Of a DNA stretch of 64,000 nucleotides, positions 36,228-44,759 are shown piece after piece. Source of the stretch: Lujinxingia sediminis. GTDB taxonomy: Bacteria > Myxococcota_A > Bradymonadia > Bradymonadales > Bradymonadaceae. Location of the stretch: contig NZ_SADD01000001.1 in the NCBI RefSeq assembly GCF_004005565.1, forward strand, positions 372,001 through 436,000, in the 5' to 3' direction. A model generated the notes under the pieces. It made no database searches, was not told where the DNA came from, and saw nothing but the letters and a program-made list of their open reading frames with translations. The translations under genes were made by a program, and so were the position numbers. Every line of letters starts with the position of its first letter. The stretch's first letter is position 1.

Positions 36228-36794
36228 GTGAGTCGAACGCTGATCGTTGGCCTGGGAAACCCGGGGCCAAAGTACGAGGGGACGCGTCATAACATCGGCT
36301 TTGCGGCGGTGGATGCGCTGGCGCAGCGCTATCAGATGACGGTCACGCAGTCGAAGTTTCACGGGGTCTATACCACCGGGATTGTCGCCGGCCATGATGT
36401 GGCGCTCTTAAAGCCGTTGACCTTCATGAACCTCTCGGGCAAGTCGGTGGCTCCGGCGTTGAGCTTCTTTCATGTGACCCCTGATCGCCTGATCGTCCTC
36501 CACGACGAGCTCGACGTGGAGCTCGGGCAGATGAAGATCAAAGAAGGCGGCGGTCACGGCGGACATAATGGCCTGCGCGACATCGTGGCTAAGACGGGCA
36601 CCCGCGAGTTTGTTCGATTGCGCCTGGGCATCGGTCGGCCGGAGCACGGCGATGTCACCAACCACGTCCTGGGGCGTTTTCGCCCGGACGAAACCCTGGC
36701 AGTTGACCGGATGCTCGACGATGCCTGCGATGCGGTTGAAGTTGTTCTGAATGAAGGCGTGGCCGTCGCTCAGAACCGTTTTCATGGGCGCTAA
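36228..36794 (+). CDS. pth: Peptidyl-tRNA hydrolase
   Basis: The 188-residue enzyme recycles peptidyl-tRNA by cleaving the ester bond between peptide and tRNA. Family landmarks are LIVGLGNPGPKYEGTRHNIGF (Asn 10 and catalytic His 20-type residues), KPLTFMNLSG (about 63-72), HDELDVELG (Asp about 93) and GGGHGGHNGLRDI. GTG 36228 is chosen because AAGGAGG precedes it and the standard N-terminus starts there. TTG 36165 or GTG 36183 would add an atypical 15-21 residue leader. The C-terminus (QNRFHGR) is at the usual length. Confidence 0.96.
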   Translation: MSRTLIVGLGNPGPKYEGTRHNIGFAAVDALAQRYQMTVTQSKFHGVYTTGIVAGHDVALLKPLTFMNLSGKSVAPALSFFHVTPDRLIVLHDELDVELGQMKIKEGGGHGGHNGLRDIVAKTGTREFVRLRLGIGRPEHGDVTNHVLGRFRPDETLAVDRMLDDACDAVEVVLNEGVAVAQNRFHGR

Positions 36795-36905
36795 GACAGG
36801 TTCGGTTATTTTCCGCTGGAAAATCTTCCTGACCGGGTGTATGGGTTCCCCCCCCTTGATGGGTGTCTGGCGACGACTCGCCACAAGGCACCACACTGGA
36901 GTGTG

Positions 36906-37115
36906 ATGATGATGACGTTCAAGATTCGCCGCATCCTTGCGGCCCTTCTCAGCCTGATTGTTTTTGGCGCTGCCGCTCCGGCGATGGCCCACCACACCGG
37001 CGAAGATGAAGGTGGCGATGAGATCGCCCATCACACCGATGACGATGGGGAAGCAGAAGTAGACGCGCGGCTTGCGCATCACACCGATGATGATGGTGAG
37101 GTCGAAGCCGCCTGA
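36906..37115 (+). CDS. Small secreted peptide with three His-His-Thr-Asp repeats
   Basis: A predicted 69-residue protein with GGAG 5 bases before three adjacent ATG codons. A signal peptide of 28 residues (RRILAALLSLIVF core) should be cut after the A-M-A motif, leaving a mature peptide of 41 residues that starts directly with HHT. HHT occurs three times, at 29-31, 42-44 and 58-60, each preceded by Ala and followed by an acidic patch (GEDEG, DDDGE, DDDGE). There is no Cys and almost no hydrophobic core, so it is likely unfolded. Metal binding (Cu, Zn or Ni) is an inference; a repeat precursor peptide is an alternative. It lies between pth and rpsF. Confidence 0.6.
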   Translation: MMMTFKIRRILAALLSLIVFGAAAPAMAHHTGEDEGGDEIAHHTDDDGEAEVDARLAHHTDDDGEVEAA

Positions 37116-37171
37116 ACGATGGTGTTCAACAGGATTGCGTCGCGCCTCACTCCGAGGCCGGCACGAACCTC

Positions 37172-37196
37172 GCTCCGCCGCATGTTGAGGCGGGGC
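37172..37196 (+). promoter_or_regulatory. Hairpin in the rpsF leader
   Basis: GCTCCGCC (37172-37179) pairs with GGCGGGGC (37189-37196) 20 nt before ATG 37217. rpsF leaders in many bacteria bind S6:S18 for autoregulation; whether this hairpin is that motif is unproven. Confidence 0.35.
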
Positions 37197-37216
37197 TTTA
37201 CCCGAGAGGTTATTTC

Positions 37217-37618
37217 ATGGCTGTAGAGAGACTACGCGAATACGAGACGATCTACATCGTGCGTCCCGACGCCGGCGAAGAGGAGTTCGCCCGGCTTCGT
37301 GAGCGCGTTGAAGGGATCATCGAGAACGAAGGCGGTCACCTGCTTAAGTTCGACGACTGGGGCCAGCGCAAGCTCGCCTACGAGATTCACGACAAGTCGG
37401 AGTCCCGTCGTTTTGAGCGCGGTAACTACCAGTACTATCGCTACCTGGTCGGCGGAAACACGGTTGCGGAGATCGAGCGCAACCTGCAGCTGATCGACTC
37501 GGTGTTGAAGTTTTTGACCGTCAAGCTGGAAGACGACCTCATCGCTGAGGAGCGCCTTGCGCGCCCCGAAGAGGAAGAGGTCGAAGAGGTCATCCCGGCT
37601 CAGGACGACGACGAATAG
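37217..37618 (+). CDS. rpsF: 30S ribosomal protein S6
   Basis: The 133-residue protein has the S6 alpha/beta core: YETIYIVRPDAGEEEF at the start, ENEGGHLLKFDDWGQRKLAYEI in the middle, then VGGNTVAEIERNLQLIDSVLKFLTVKL. An acidic C-terminal extension (EEEEVEEVIPAQDDDE) is typical of S6 tails. In the ribosome S6 binds 16S rRNA together with S18. The next gene is rplI 6 bp away, with no rpsR between them. A GAGAGG ribosome binding site precedes the ATG. Confidence 0.97.
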   Translation: MAVERLREYETIYIVRPDAGEEEFARLRERVEGIIENEGGHLLKFDDWGQRKLAYEIHDKSESRRFERGNYQYYRYLVGGNTVAEIERNLQLIDSVLKFLTVKLEDDLIAEERLARPEEEEVEEVIPAQDDDE

Positions 37619-37624
37619 GAGGCT

Positions 37625-38071
37625 GTGATGGAAGTCATTCTGACCGAAGATGTGCCCAATCTCGGCGAGATGGGCGAGATCGTGAAGGTTGCTCCGGGCT
37701 ACGGCCGGAACTTCCTTATCCCCAAAGGTCTGGCGCTGCCGGCCAGCGCCAACGAAAAGAAGGCGCTCGAGCATAAGAAGCGTCAGATCGAGCTCCGCAA
37801 GGAGCGCGAGCGCGAAGCGGCTCTGGGCGTTCAGTCCAAGCTCGACGGCGTGCGTATCACCATCGCCAAGCGTGTTGCCGAAGGCGACGCTCTTTACGGC
37901 TCGGTGACCACGCGTGAGATCGCCGACGTGCTCAAGCAGGAAGGCTTTGAGGTGGAGCACCGCTTCATCGAAGTCGGCCGCGGCATCGACGAGCTGGGCA
38001 TCTACAAGGTGCCGGTGAAGCTTGCCAGCGGCGTCTACGCTCACATCATCCTGTGGGTTGTGGCGATGTAA
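37625..38071 (+). CDS. rplI: 50S ribosomal protein L9
   Basis: This 148-residue protein carries the N-terminal 23S-binding domain with the L9 signature (ILTEDVPNLGEMGEIVKVAPGYGRNFLIPKGLA), a charged connecting helix (EHKKRQIELRKEREREA) and a C-terminal domain. The length matches E. coli L9 (149). TAGGAGGC upstream gives a good ribosome binding site that overlaps the end of rpsF, so the two are translated together. An intrinsic terminator follows. Confidence 0.97.
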   Translation: MMEVILTEDVPNLGEMGEIVKVAPGYGRNFLIPKGLALPASANEKKALEHKKRQIELRKEREREAALGVQSKLDGVRITIAKRVAEGDALYGSVTTREIADVLKQEGFEVEHRFIEVGRGIDELGIYKVPVKLASGVYAHIILWVVAM

Positions 38072-38099
38072 GTTGGCTTTGCCTGCGGGCATAAGCGAT

Positions 38100-38137
38100 A
38101 AAGAGCCCACGATGAGTGCATCGTGGGCTCTTTTTTT
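38100..38137 (+). terminator. Intrinsic terminator after rplI
   Basis: A 15-bp perfect stem (38100-38114 with 38119-38133) around AGTG, running into T7. It closes the rpsF-rplI transcript. Confidence 0.9.
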
Positions 38138-38189
38138 GTTCTGGCGAGAAGGCGCCGTCTCGGATTTAACCCGGCGCATCAGGAGAGAG

Positions 38190-41162
38190 ATGGCGATCGA
38201 TGTTAGCCGCGCGCCCCAGGCGCTTGAGTCGTTGGCCGGGGAGCTCGAAGGAGAGCTGCGCCTCGATGATTTGCACCGTTCGCTCTATGCGCAGGACGCC
38301 TCGGTGTATCAGTCCGAGCCGGTAGGGGTGGTCTTTCCGCGCACGGTCGAAGATGTGCAGGCGATCGTGCGCACTGCCGACGCCCTGGGGCTTGGGCTTG
38401 TGCCTCGTGCGGCCGGCACAAGTCTGGCCGGGCAATGTGTCGGCGAGGGGCTGGTGGTCGATGTGGGCCGCCACATGAACCAGATCCTGGAGCTCAATGT
38501 CGAGGAGCGCTGGGTGCGAGTGCAACCCGGGGTGGTGCTCGATGAACTCAATCGCTTTCTGGCGCCGCACGGGCTCTTCTTCGGGCCGGACACCTCCACG
38601 TCCAACCGTTGCATGATCGGCGGGATGATCGGCAACAACTCCTGCGGCAGCCACTCCATCCTCTACGGCAACACGATGGCGCATGTGCTGGAGCTGGGGG
38701 TGGTCTTCTCCGACGCGAGCTTTGAGCGTGTGGGGCTCTGGAGTGAGGCGGAACTTAAGGAACGCATGCAGCGCCCCGACAGGCTCGGGGAGTCATTGCG
38801 TACGCTTGATCGCATCATGCGTGAGCATGGCGAGCTGATTGAAGAGCGTTACCCGCGCCGCGATGTCGTGCGGCGCAACACGGGTTTTCCTCTCGACGAT
38901 ATTCTCTGGCGCGCGCCTTATGATCAGGGTGGTGAGCCCTTTTCGCTGGCGCGTTTCTTATGCGGCACCGAGGGCACGCTGGGTCTGATGACCGAAGCTA
39001 AGCTCAACCTGGTGGAGAAGCCCCGCGAGAAGTGCGTGGTCTGTGTGCATTTCGACTCGCTGGAGGCTTCGCTGCGGGCGACCGTCGCTGCGGTGCGCCA
39101 TAACCCGGCGGCCGTCGAGCTGATTGACAGGCGCGTGCTCGAGCAGACCCGCCAGAATATTGAACAGGCTCGCAATCGCTTCTGGGTCGAAGGCGACCCG
39201 GACGCGGTGCTGGTGATCGAGTTCTTCCGCGATAGCCACGACGCGCTGGAGGAGGCCTGCCAGGCGCTCATCGCCGAGCTGAAAGAGCTGGGGATGGGCT
39301 ACGCCTACCCGATCTTGCGCGCGCCGCAGGATAAGGCGGTCTGGGAACTTCGGAAGGCGGGCCTGGGACTGCTCATGGGTATTGAGGGCGACGTGAAGCC
39401 GGTCACAGTGGTCGAGGATACTGCGGTGGCCGTCGATGTGCTGCCGGACTATGTGCGTGACTTTGCGGCCATTATGGACGCGTACAACACCGCGTGCGTG
39501 TACTACGCGCACGCCTCGGTGGGGGAGCTGCATCTGCGCCCGGAGCTCAACCTTAAAGATCCAGTGGATGTGGAGCGCTTTAAGGGGATCGCCACCGATG
39601 TCGCCGACCTCGTGCGCCGCTACCGCGGTGCCATTAGCGGGGAGCACGGCGATGGGCGCGTGCGCTCGCCACTTCTGGAGCGTTTTTACGGGCCGGAGAT
39701 CATGGCGTTGCATCGCCAGGTCAAGGACGCTTTTGATCCCCGCGGGATCTTTAATCCTCGAAATATCGTCGATCCTCGCCCCATCGACGCTGACTTTCGC
39801 TTTGTGCCGGGGACGCCCACCCCGGAGCTGCGCACCTACTTTAAGTGGGAGTCCGAGCGTGGGCTTGTCCGGGCCACCGAGCTTTGCAACGGTGCCGGCG
39901 TGTGCCGAAAGAGCGCGGCGGCCGGCGGTACGATGTGCCCGAGTTATATGGCCACCGGCGATGAGAAGGACACCACACGCGGGCGCGCCAACGTCTTCCG
40001 TACGCTCTTAACAGGGGCGGAGCCGGAGGCCGCATTTGAGAGTGAGGCACTCTCCGAGGCGCTCGATCTCTGCCTCTCCTGCAAGGGTTGTAAGAGCGAG
40101 TGCCCGGCCAACGTCGATATGGCGCGGATGAAGGCGGAGTTTTTGCAGCAGCGCTACGATCGCCAGGGAACGCCAGCTCGCGCGCTGCTCTTTGGCCACT
40201 ACGGCAAGCTCAGCCGCCTGGGGGCGTGGGTACCCTGGTTGGCGAATTTCATGCTGACCTTCGTGCTGACCCGCTGGATTTTCAACACCGTCTTCAAACT
40301 TGCGCCCCGGCGTCAGCTTCCCTTGATGGCGCCTCGCGCCTTCGACCGCGCCCTCACAAAAGCTCGCCGCTCCGGCGCGCTGGCTGCACCGCCGGCAGGG
40401 GAGGGAGCGCAGGCCAAAGCGGTCTGGCTCTACATCGATCCCTTTACCGACTACACCGAGCCCGAGCTGGGACTTGCGGCGGTGGAGGTGCTGGAGGCGG
40501 CCGGCTACCGCGTGGAGCGATTTGGCATGCGCGACGACGGACGTACCTACCTCTCCAAGGGCATGGTGCGTGCGGCGCGCGAGTTGATGGAGCGCGGGCT
40601 CCGTCAGGTGCAAGATCACCTGAAAGCGCACCCGGATCGCATGGTGGTGGGCCTTGAGCCCAGCGCGCTCTTAACCTTCCGGGACGAGCTTGGTGAGCTG
40701 GTCGATGAGGCGCTTCGACCCGTGGCAGATGATCTTGCCGGACGCTCGTTCCTTCTCGAAGAGTTCATTGTGCGCGAGGTCGAGGCGGGGCGCTGGCCGG
40801 AGGGGCTTTTTGAGACCGAGGGTGCGCAGCCGGCGCTGCTGCACGGGCATTGCCACCAGAAGGCCATCTGCGGCACGACTGCCACCGAGGTGGTGCTGGG
40901 GCTTGCCGGCTATGAGGTCGAAACACTCAAGACCGGCTGCTGCGGGATGGCTGGCTCCTTTGGGTATGAGGCCGAGCATTATGAGGTGTCGATGAAGGTC
41001 GGCGAGCTTGTGCTTTTGCCGCGGGCCCGCGCGATGGAGGAGGGGCAGGTGCTGATCGCGCCGGGGACCTCATGCCGTCATCAGATCAAGGATGGGGCTG
41101 AGCGGGACGCGATTCATCCGGCGTTGGCCTTAAAGATGCGTCTGAAGGCTCGCCAGGACTAA
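38190..41162 (+). CDS. FAD-linked oxidase with Fe-S and CCG domains (YdiJ/D-2-hydroxyacid dehydrogenase type)
   Basis: A 990-residue fusion enzyme; AGGAGAGAG lies before ATG 38190. Part 1 is an FAD-binding type 4 domain (about 40-250; VPRAAGTSLAGQCVGEG, GMIGNNSCGSHS). Part 2 is a FAD-oxidase C domain (about 270-560; GEHGDGRVRSPLLERFYG). Part 3 is a two-cluster Fe-S region (LCNGAGVCR near 563, LCLSCKGCKSECP near 625). Part 4 is a CCG domain (GHCHQKAICG near 885, TGCCGMAGSFG near 913). The same order occurs in E. coli YdiJ, a D-2-hydroxyglutarate dehydrogenase, and in bacterial D-lactate dehydrogenases. It oxidises a D-2-hydroxyacid and passes electrons through the Fe-S clusters; substrate uncertain. 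Confidence 0.93.
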   Translation: MAIDVSRAPQALESLAGELEGELRLDDLHRSLYAQDASVYQSEPVGVVFPRTVEDVQAIVRTADALGLGLVPRAAGTSLAGQCVGEGLVVDVGRHMNQILELNVEERWVRVQPGVVLDELNRFLAPHGLFFGPDTSTSNRCMIGGMIGNNSCGSHSILYGNTMAHVLELGVVFSDASFERVGLWSEAELKERMQRPDRLGESLRTLDRIMREHGELIEERYPRRDVVRRNTGFPLDDILWRAPYDQGGEPFSLARFLCGTEGTLGLMTEAKLNLVEKPREKCVVCVHFDSLEASLRATVAAVRHNPAAVELIDRRVLEQTRQNIEQARNRFWVEGDPDAVLVIEFFRDSHDALEEACQALIAELKELGMGYAYPILRAPQDKAVWELRKAGLGLLMGIEGDVKPVTVVEDTAVAVDVLPDYVRDFAAIMDAYNTACVYYAHASVGELHLRPELNLKDPVDVERFKGIATDVADLVRRYRGAISGEHGDGRVRSPLLERFYGPEIMALHRQVKDAFDPRGIFNPRNIVDPRPIDADFRFVPGTPTPELRTYFKWESERGLVRATELCNGAGVCRKSAAAGGTMCPSYMATGDEKDTTRGRANVFRTLLTGAEPEAAFESEALSEALDLCLSCKGCKSECPANVDMARMKAEFLQQRYDRQGTPARALLFGHYGKLSRLGAWVPWLANFMLTFVLTRWIFNTVFKLAPRRQLPLMAPRAFDRALTKARRSGALAAPPAGEGAQAKAVWLYIDPFTDYTEPELGLAAVEVLEAAGYRVERFGMRDDGRTYLSKGMVRAARELMERGLRQVQDHLKAHPDRMVVGLEPSALLTFRDELGELVDEALRPVADDLAGRSFLLEEFIVREVEAGRWPEGLFETEGAQPALLHGHCHQKAICGTTATEVVLGLAGYEVETLKTGCCGMAGSFGYEAEHYEVSMKVGELVLLPRARAMEEGQVLIAPGTSCRHQIKDGAERDAIHPALALKMRLKARQD

Positions 41163-41191
41163 GTAGCGATGGCAGTCGGGTAGCGAGGGGC

Positions 41192-42610
41192 TCACCTGGC
41201 CATGGCGGCCTGGTCGGGCCAGGTAAGCTCCAGGCGCGTCCAGGTGCCGGTATCGATGTCGTGATGCCAGAAGGTGTGCGCGTGGGTGTCGCAGACCCAG
41301 AGAGAGCCCTCGGTGCTGGCGATCGCGGTCGGAAATTCGAACGCCGGGGTGTCCAGGGTGTGCAGCTCCTGGCGCTTCGGATCAAAGCAGCGAAGCGTGC
41401 GGTTGAGTGCGTCGGCGATGTAGACTCGCCCGCCGTGTACGGCGATTCCCCGGGGATGCTGCATCAGCGCGTCGCGCGAGGTTCCGTCGACGAGGCCGTG
41501 TTCAAAGAGGCTCTTGCCGATGAGAGTTTGCACGCGGTTGGAGTGCATATTGAGGGAGCGCAACGCCGAGGTGGTGCTGTCGATGATAATCAGCTCCTCC
41601 CCGTCGACCTGCAGGCCGGTGGGCTGGGCGAAAGCCGCGGAGCGACGATGACCGTCGATGCGGTCTTCGTCGCCCGTTCCTGCAAAACGCCCAACGTCGG
41701 AGCCATCGGTGTGCAGGCGCAGGATGGTGTGGGTGCTGGCACAGGCCACAAAGAGCCAGGAACACTGACGCGTCAGGGACCAGGGCGCGTGATGTTCGCC
41801 CGAGGCATCGTCAGCCAGTCTCGCGAGCGTGTTGACCTCCGAGCTTGAGAGATCGATGGAGCGGATGGCGTGGTTGGCCGTGTCGGCCACGAGAAGTTGA
41901 TTCTCGACAAAGACGAGCCCCCGGGGGCTGAAGAAGCGCGCGCGGTCGGCCGGGCCGTCTTCAAATCCCGGCTCCGGGCCTCCGAAGCAGTCGATGACCT
42001 CCCCGTCAGGGGCGGTCAGGATGATGCGGTGATGCCCGGTGTCGGCGATCGCGACGCGATCGTCCCGGGCGCTGATGCCGGCCGGGAAGCTCAAGGATGC
42101 CGGGGAGGGTTGCGCGGGCATCGGGGCCGGCGGAGTGCTTCGGGGGGCGTCGGTCAGGCCGAGCAGGTCCTCCAGGGCGTCGATGAGCTGCAAGGGCTCG
42201 GGCACCCCGCGCAGCACACGGCAGACGTAACCGTGGGGATCGATGAGCGCCAGGGTGGGGAGCTCCCGCACATTGAAGGTTCGCGCGAGGCGGTGGTCAT
42301 TGTCGATAGCTACCGCAAAGGGCACCCCGACGCGCTCCACGGCGTTGTGCAGGTAGTCGAGGTCGTGTTCGCCCGGGAAGCGCGGGCTGTGCACGGCAAT
42401 GATCTTTAGTGCTTGCCCCTCAAAGCGTTGCATCGCGCGGCGCATTGCCGGCAGACCTTCCTGGCAGCGGATGCAGCTGGAACTCCAGAAGCCCAGCACC
42501 ACCACCTGGCCCAGGAGATCGCTGAGGCAGAGGGACTGCTCCACGTTGATCCAGGGCAGCTCGGGAAACTCCGGCGGGCGAACGCCATGGGTGCATGGGG
42601 TCAGACGCAT
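41192..42610 (-). CDS. Thioredoxin-like domain fused to NHL beta-propeller (NHLRC2-like)
   Basis: This 472-residue protein has no signal peptide. Residues about 1-145 form a thioredoxin/peroxiredoxin-like domain with an active-site-type C-x-x-C in SSSCIRCQEG (about residues 45-50) and a cis-Pro region LPTLALIDPHG. Residues about 170-465 contain NHL-type repeats (SARDDRVAIADTGHHRI; VFVENQLLVADTANHAI; VHGGRVYIADALNRTL; STEGSLWVCDTHAHT), typical of a six-bladed propeller. The same two-part layout occurs in NHLRC2 and related bacterial proteins, whose role is unclear. The intact CxxC allows redox activity, though here it may also be a scaffold. Confidence 0.9.
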   Translation of the reverse strand: MRLTPCTHGVRPPEFPELPWINVEQSLCLSDLLGQVVVLGFWSSSCIRCQEGLPAMRRAMQRFEGQALKIIAVHSPRFPGEHDLDYLHNAVERVGVPFAVAIDNDHRLARTFNVRELPTLALIDPHGYVCRVLRGVPEPLQLIDALEDLLGLTDAPRSTPPAPMPAQPSPASLSFPAGISARDDRVAIADTGHHRIILTAPDGEVIDCFGGPEPGFEDGPADRARFFSPRGLVFVENQLLVADTANHAIRSIDLSSSEVNTLARLADDASGEHHAPWSLTRQCSWLFVACASTHTILRLHTDGSDVGRFAGTGDEDRIDGHRRSAAFAQPTGLQVDGEELIIIDSTTSALRSLNMHSNRVQTLIGKSLFEHGLVDGTSRDALMQHPRGIAVHGGRVYIADALNRTLRCFDPKRQELHTLDTPAFEFPTAIASTEGSLWVCDTHAHTFWHHDIDTGTWTRLELTWPDQAAMAR

Positions 42611-42709
42611 CGAGGGGCTCCGGGCTGGCGAGGGCGATCGCGCCCGGGCACGACCGCGGCTCTAAGAGCGCCTCGAACCTCCCGAAGTGGTGGCGGGCAT
42701 ATGCTTGAA

Positions 42710-43495
42710 TTAGTTCAGGAATTCAAGCAGGGCGTCGCGGAAGGCGTCCGGGCGCTCAATGGGGATGGTGTGGCCACAGCGCTCCACCAGAATGTGTTCC
42801 CCACCGAGCAGGTCGGCCAGCTCTTTTGCGCCTTCGGTGGTCACGAGGAGATCCTCGTCGGCGGAGATCACCAGGGCATCGACGCGGAGATCTGTGGCCA
42901 GTTCGGCGACCGGGGGAAAGGCCATCAGCCCTTCGAGCAAGAGGCGAACGCCCTCCTGCGAGTTTCGCTGCACGGAGGCTTTGACGACGTTGTTGAGAAA
43001 CTTCTGGTGGGAGGCCAGGAAGTCGTTTCCGAGGATCGTGGGGAGCGAGGCCCAGGCCATCGCTTCGAGGCCGCCGGTGACGAGCACCTGGTGCCAGGCG
43101 CGCACAATCGTCTCGGCCAGGGCGGTGGGGAGAGCGGTGGCGCTGCAGAGGATGAGCCGGTCGAGGCGCTCGGGGAAGTCGTTGGCGAAGCCTAAGGCGA
43201 CGCGGGCTCCGTGGCTGAAACCGGCCAGGTGGGCGTGCTCAATGCCCAGGTGATCGAAGAGTTCTGCCAGATCGGCGGCGTGGGTGGCGAGGGCGGGCGG
43301 TGCGTCGGGGGCGTCGCTGCCTCCCTGGCCGCGGGCGTCGTAGAGAAGCACACGGAAGTGCTCGCGCAGCGCGCGGGCCTGGCTTCCCCAGTGTTGCGTG
43401 GACTGCGTCATGCCGTTGAGCAGCACAAGCCAGGGGCCCTGGCTGTGCTCATCGTGGGTTTCGTAGTGAAGTTTCGTGCCGTCGGAGAGCGTCAT
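42710..43495 (-). CDS. Alpha/beta hydrolase
   Basis: The protein has 261 residues from ATG 43495. The long frame beyond it is discarded; TTG 43504 with GAGGT upstream is an alternative. The fold landmarks are WLVLLNGMTQSTQHWG (oxyanion region), VLLYDARGQGGSDAP and AHLAGFSHGARVALGFA. The nucleophile elbow reads GFSHGA, so Ser is present. Late motifs are VDALVISADEDLLVTTEGAKELA (acid Asp) and ERCGHTIPIERPDAF (catalytic His). The catalytic Ser-Asp-His set appears complete. Members include esterases and 3-oxoadipate enol-lactonase-like enzymes; substrate unknown. The promoter region is shared with the divergent metallophosphoesterase gene, about 110 bp apart. Confidence 0.9.
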   Translation of the reverse strand: MTLSDGTKLHYETHDEHSQGPWLVLLNGMTQSTQHWGSQARALREHFRVLLYDARGQGGSDAPDAPPALATHAADLAELFDHLGIEHAHLAGFSHGARVALGFANDFPERLDRLILCSATALPTALAETIVRAWHQVLVTGGLEAMAWASLPTILGNDFLASHQKFLNNVVKASVQRNSQEGVRLLLEGLMAFPPVAELATDLRVDALVISADEDLLVTTEGAKELADLLGGEHILVERCGHTIPIERPDAFRDALLEFLN

Positions 43496-43604
43496 CGTGC
43501 TCAAGGGGAACCTCGCGCATCGGGGGGGAGAAATTTTGACAGGGGGGAGGAGGGCCTCAACAATCGCGCCGGAAGTCAGGACGTCCTTTTGACCAAGCGA
43601 TATC

Positions 43605-44759
43605 ATGCGCAGAGAGCTCATTCTAGCAGCAGCCACCCTGGGCGGGATCTTACTTGCGGTGCCGGCGATGGGCGGTACGCCGGTGCGTCCGTCCGATGGT
43701 GCCGTCGATGATGCGGCGGGGGAGGAGGCAGCCGATGAGGCTAAGCACGCCGAAGACGTTGCGCAGGCCGGGCAAGAATTGAGCGCAGAGGACCAGGCCG
43801 CGATCCGGGCCGCCAAGGATGAGACGCGGGAGTGGACCGTTGCGGTGCTCTCCGACTTTAACGGTGCCTACGGCTCGACGGCCTATGGCGATGAGGTTCA
43901 TCGCGCGGTGGCCTGGCTCAGCGAGGATGTGCGCCCCGACGTGGTGATAAGTCCGGGCGATATGGTGGCCGGGCAGCGCGCAGGTCTTGATCATCGGGCG
44001 ATGTGGGCGTCATTCCATGACGTGGTGACGCGCCCTCTGGCCCGCGCGGGCATTCCCTTTGCCATCTCGCCAGGCAACCACGATGCCTCCGGCTCGCCGG
44101 CCTTCTGGGAGGAGCGGGTGCATTTTGCCCGCGAATGGCAGGACCGCGCCCCGCAGGTCGAGATGGTCGAGGCGAGTGGTTATCCGTTTTATTATGCGTT
44201 TAAGGTGGGCCCGGCGCTCTTTGTGTCGCTCGACGCGACGACGGTCGGTCCCATCGATACGGCTCAGCGTCTCTGGCTGGACGCAGTGCTTAAGGCCCAC
44301 TCGGAGGTGCGCACGAAGATCGTGTTCGGGCATCTTCCGCTGCATCCGGTCGCGCAGAGCAAAGAGCATGAGACTCTGGCCGATGAGGCGCTGGAGGCGC
44401 TGCTTTTGCACCACGGGGTGGATCTTTATGTGGCCGGCCATCATCACGCCTACTACCCGGGAAAGCGCGGTGAACTGGGACTTTTGCACAGCGCGTGCAT
44501 CGGCGCCGGACCGCGCAAACTTCTGGGCGAAGATCGGGTAAGCGATCGCTCGGTGGCGCTGGTGCGCTACGGGGCAGAAGGGGTGCGCTCCGTGGAGGCG
44601 TACCGCGGGGAGGGATTTGAGGAGGTGGTGCCGCGCGAGGAGTTGCCGCGCGTTGTGGGGGAGGGGCGTCGCAAAATCTGGCGAGACGATGTGCAGCCGA
44701 ACGAGGTGGATGTCCAGGCGAAGCGCCGGGTGTGGGGCGGTTTAGAAGGCGGCGCCTAA
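43605..44759 (+). CDS. Exported calcineurin-like metallophosphoesterase
   Basis: This 384-residue protein has a signal peptide (LILAAATLGGILLAVPAMGG) followed by an Ala/Asp/Glu-rich linker (about 25-70). The metallophosphatase motifs appear in order: SDFNGAYGS (D-x-N variant of DxH; Asp about 83), SPGDMV (GD), GNHDAS (GNHD), GHLPLH and AGHHHAYYPG (GHxH). The first motif has N instead of H, as in some purple acid phosphatase-like enzymes. Phosphomonoester or diester hydrolysis in the periplasm is likely; substrate unknown. Its end overlaps the convergent barrel gene by 18 bp. Confidence 0.9.
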   Translation: MRRELILAAATLGGILLAVPAMGGTPVRPSDGAVDDAAGEEAADEAKHAEDVAQAGQELSAEDQAAIRAAKDETREWTVAVLSDFNGAYGSTAYGDEVHRAVAWLSEDVRPDVVISPGDMVAGQRAGLDHRAMWASFHDVVTRPLARAGIPFAISPGNHDASGSPAFWEERVHFAREWQDRAPQVEMVEASGYPFYYAFKVGPALFVSLDATTVGPIDTAQRLWLDAVLKAHSEVRTKIVFGHLPLHPVAQSKEHETLADEALEALLLHHGVDLYVAGHHHAYYPGKRGELGLLHSACIGAGPRKLLGEDRVSDRSVALVRYGAEGVRSVEAYRGEGFEEVVPREELPRVVGEGRRKIWRDDVQPNEVDVQAKRRVWGGLEGGA

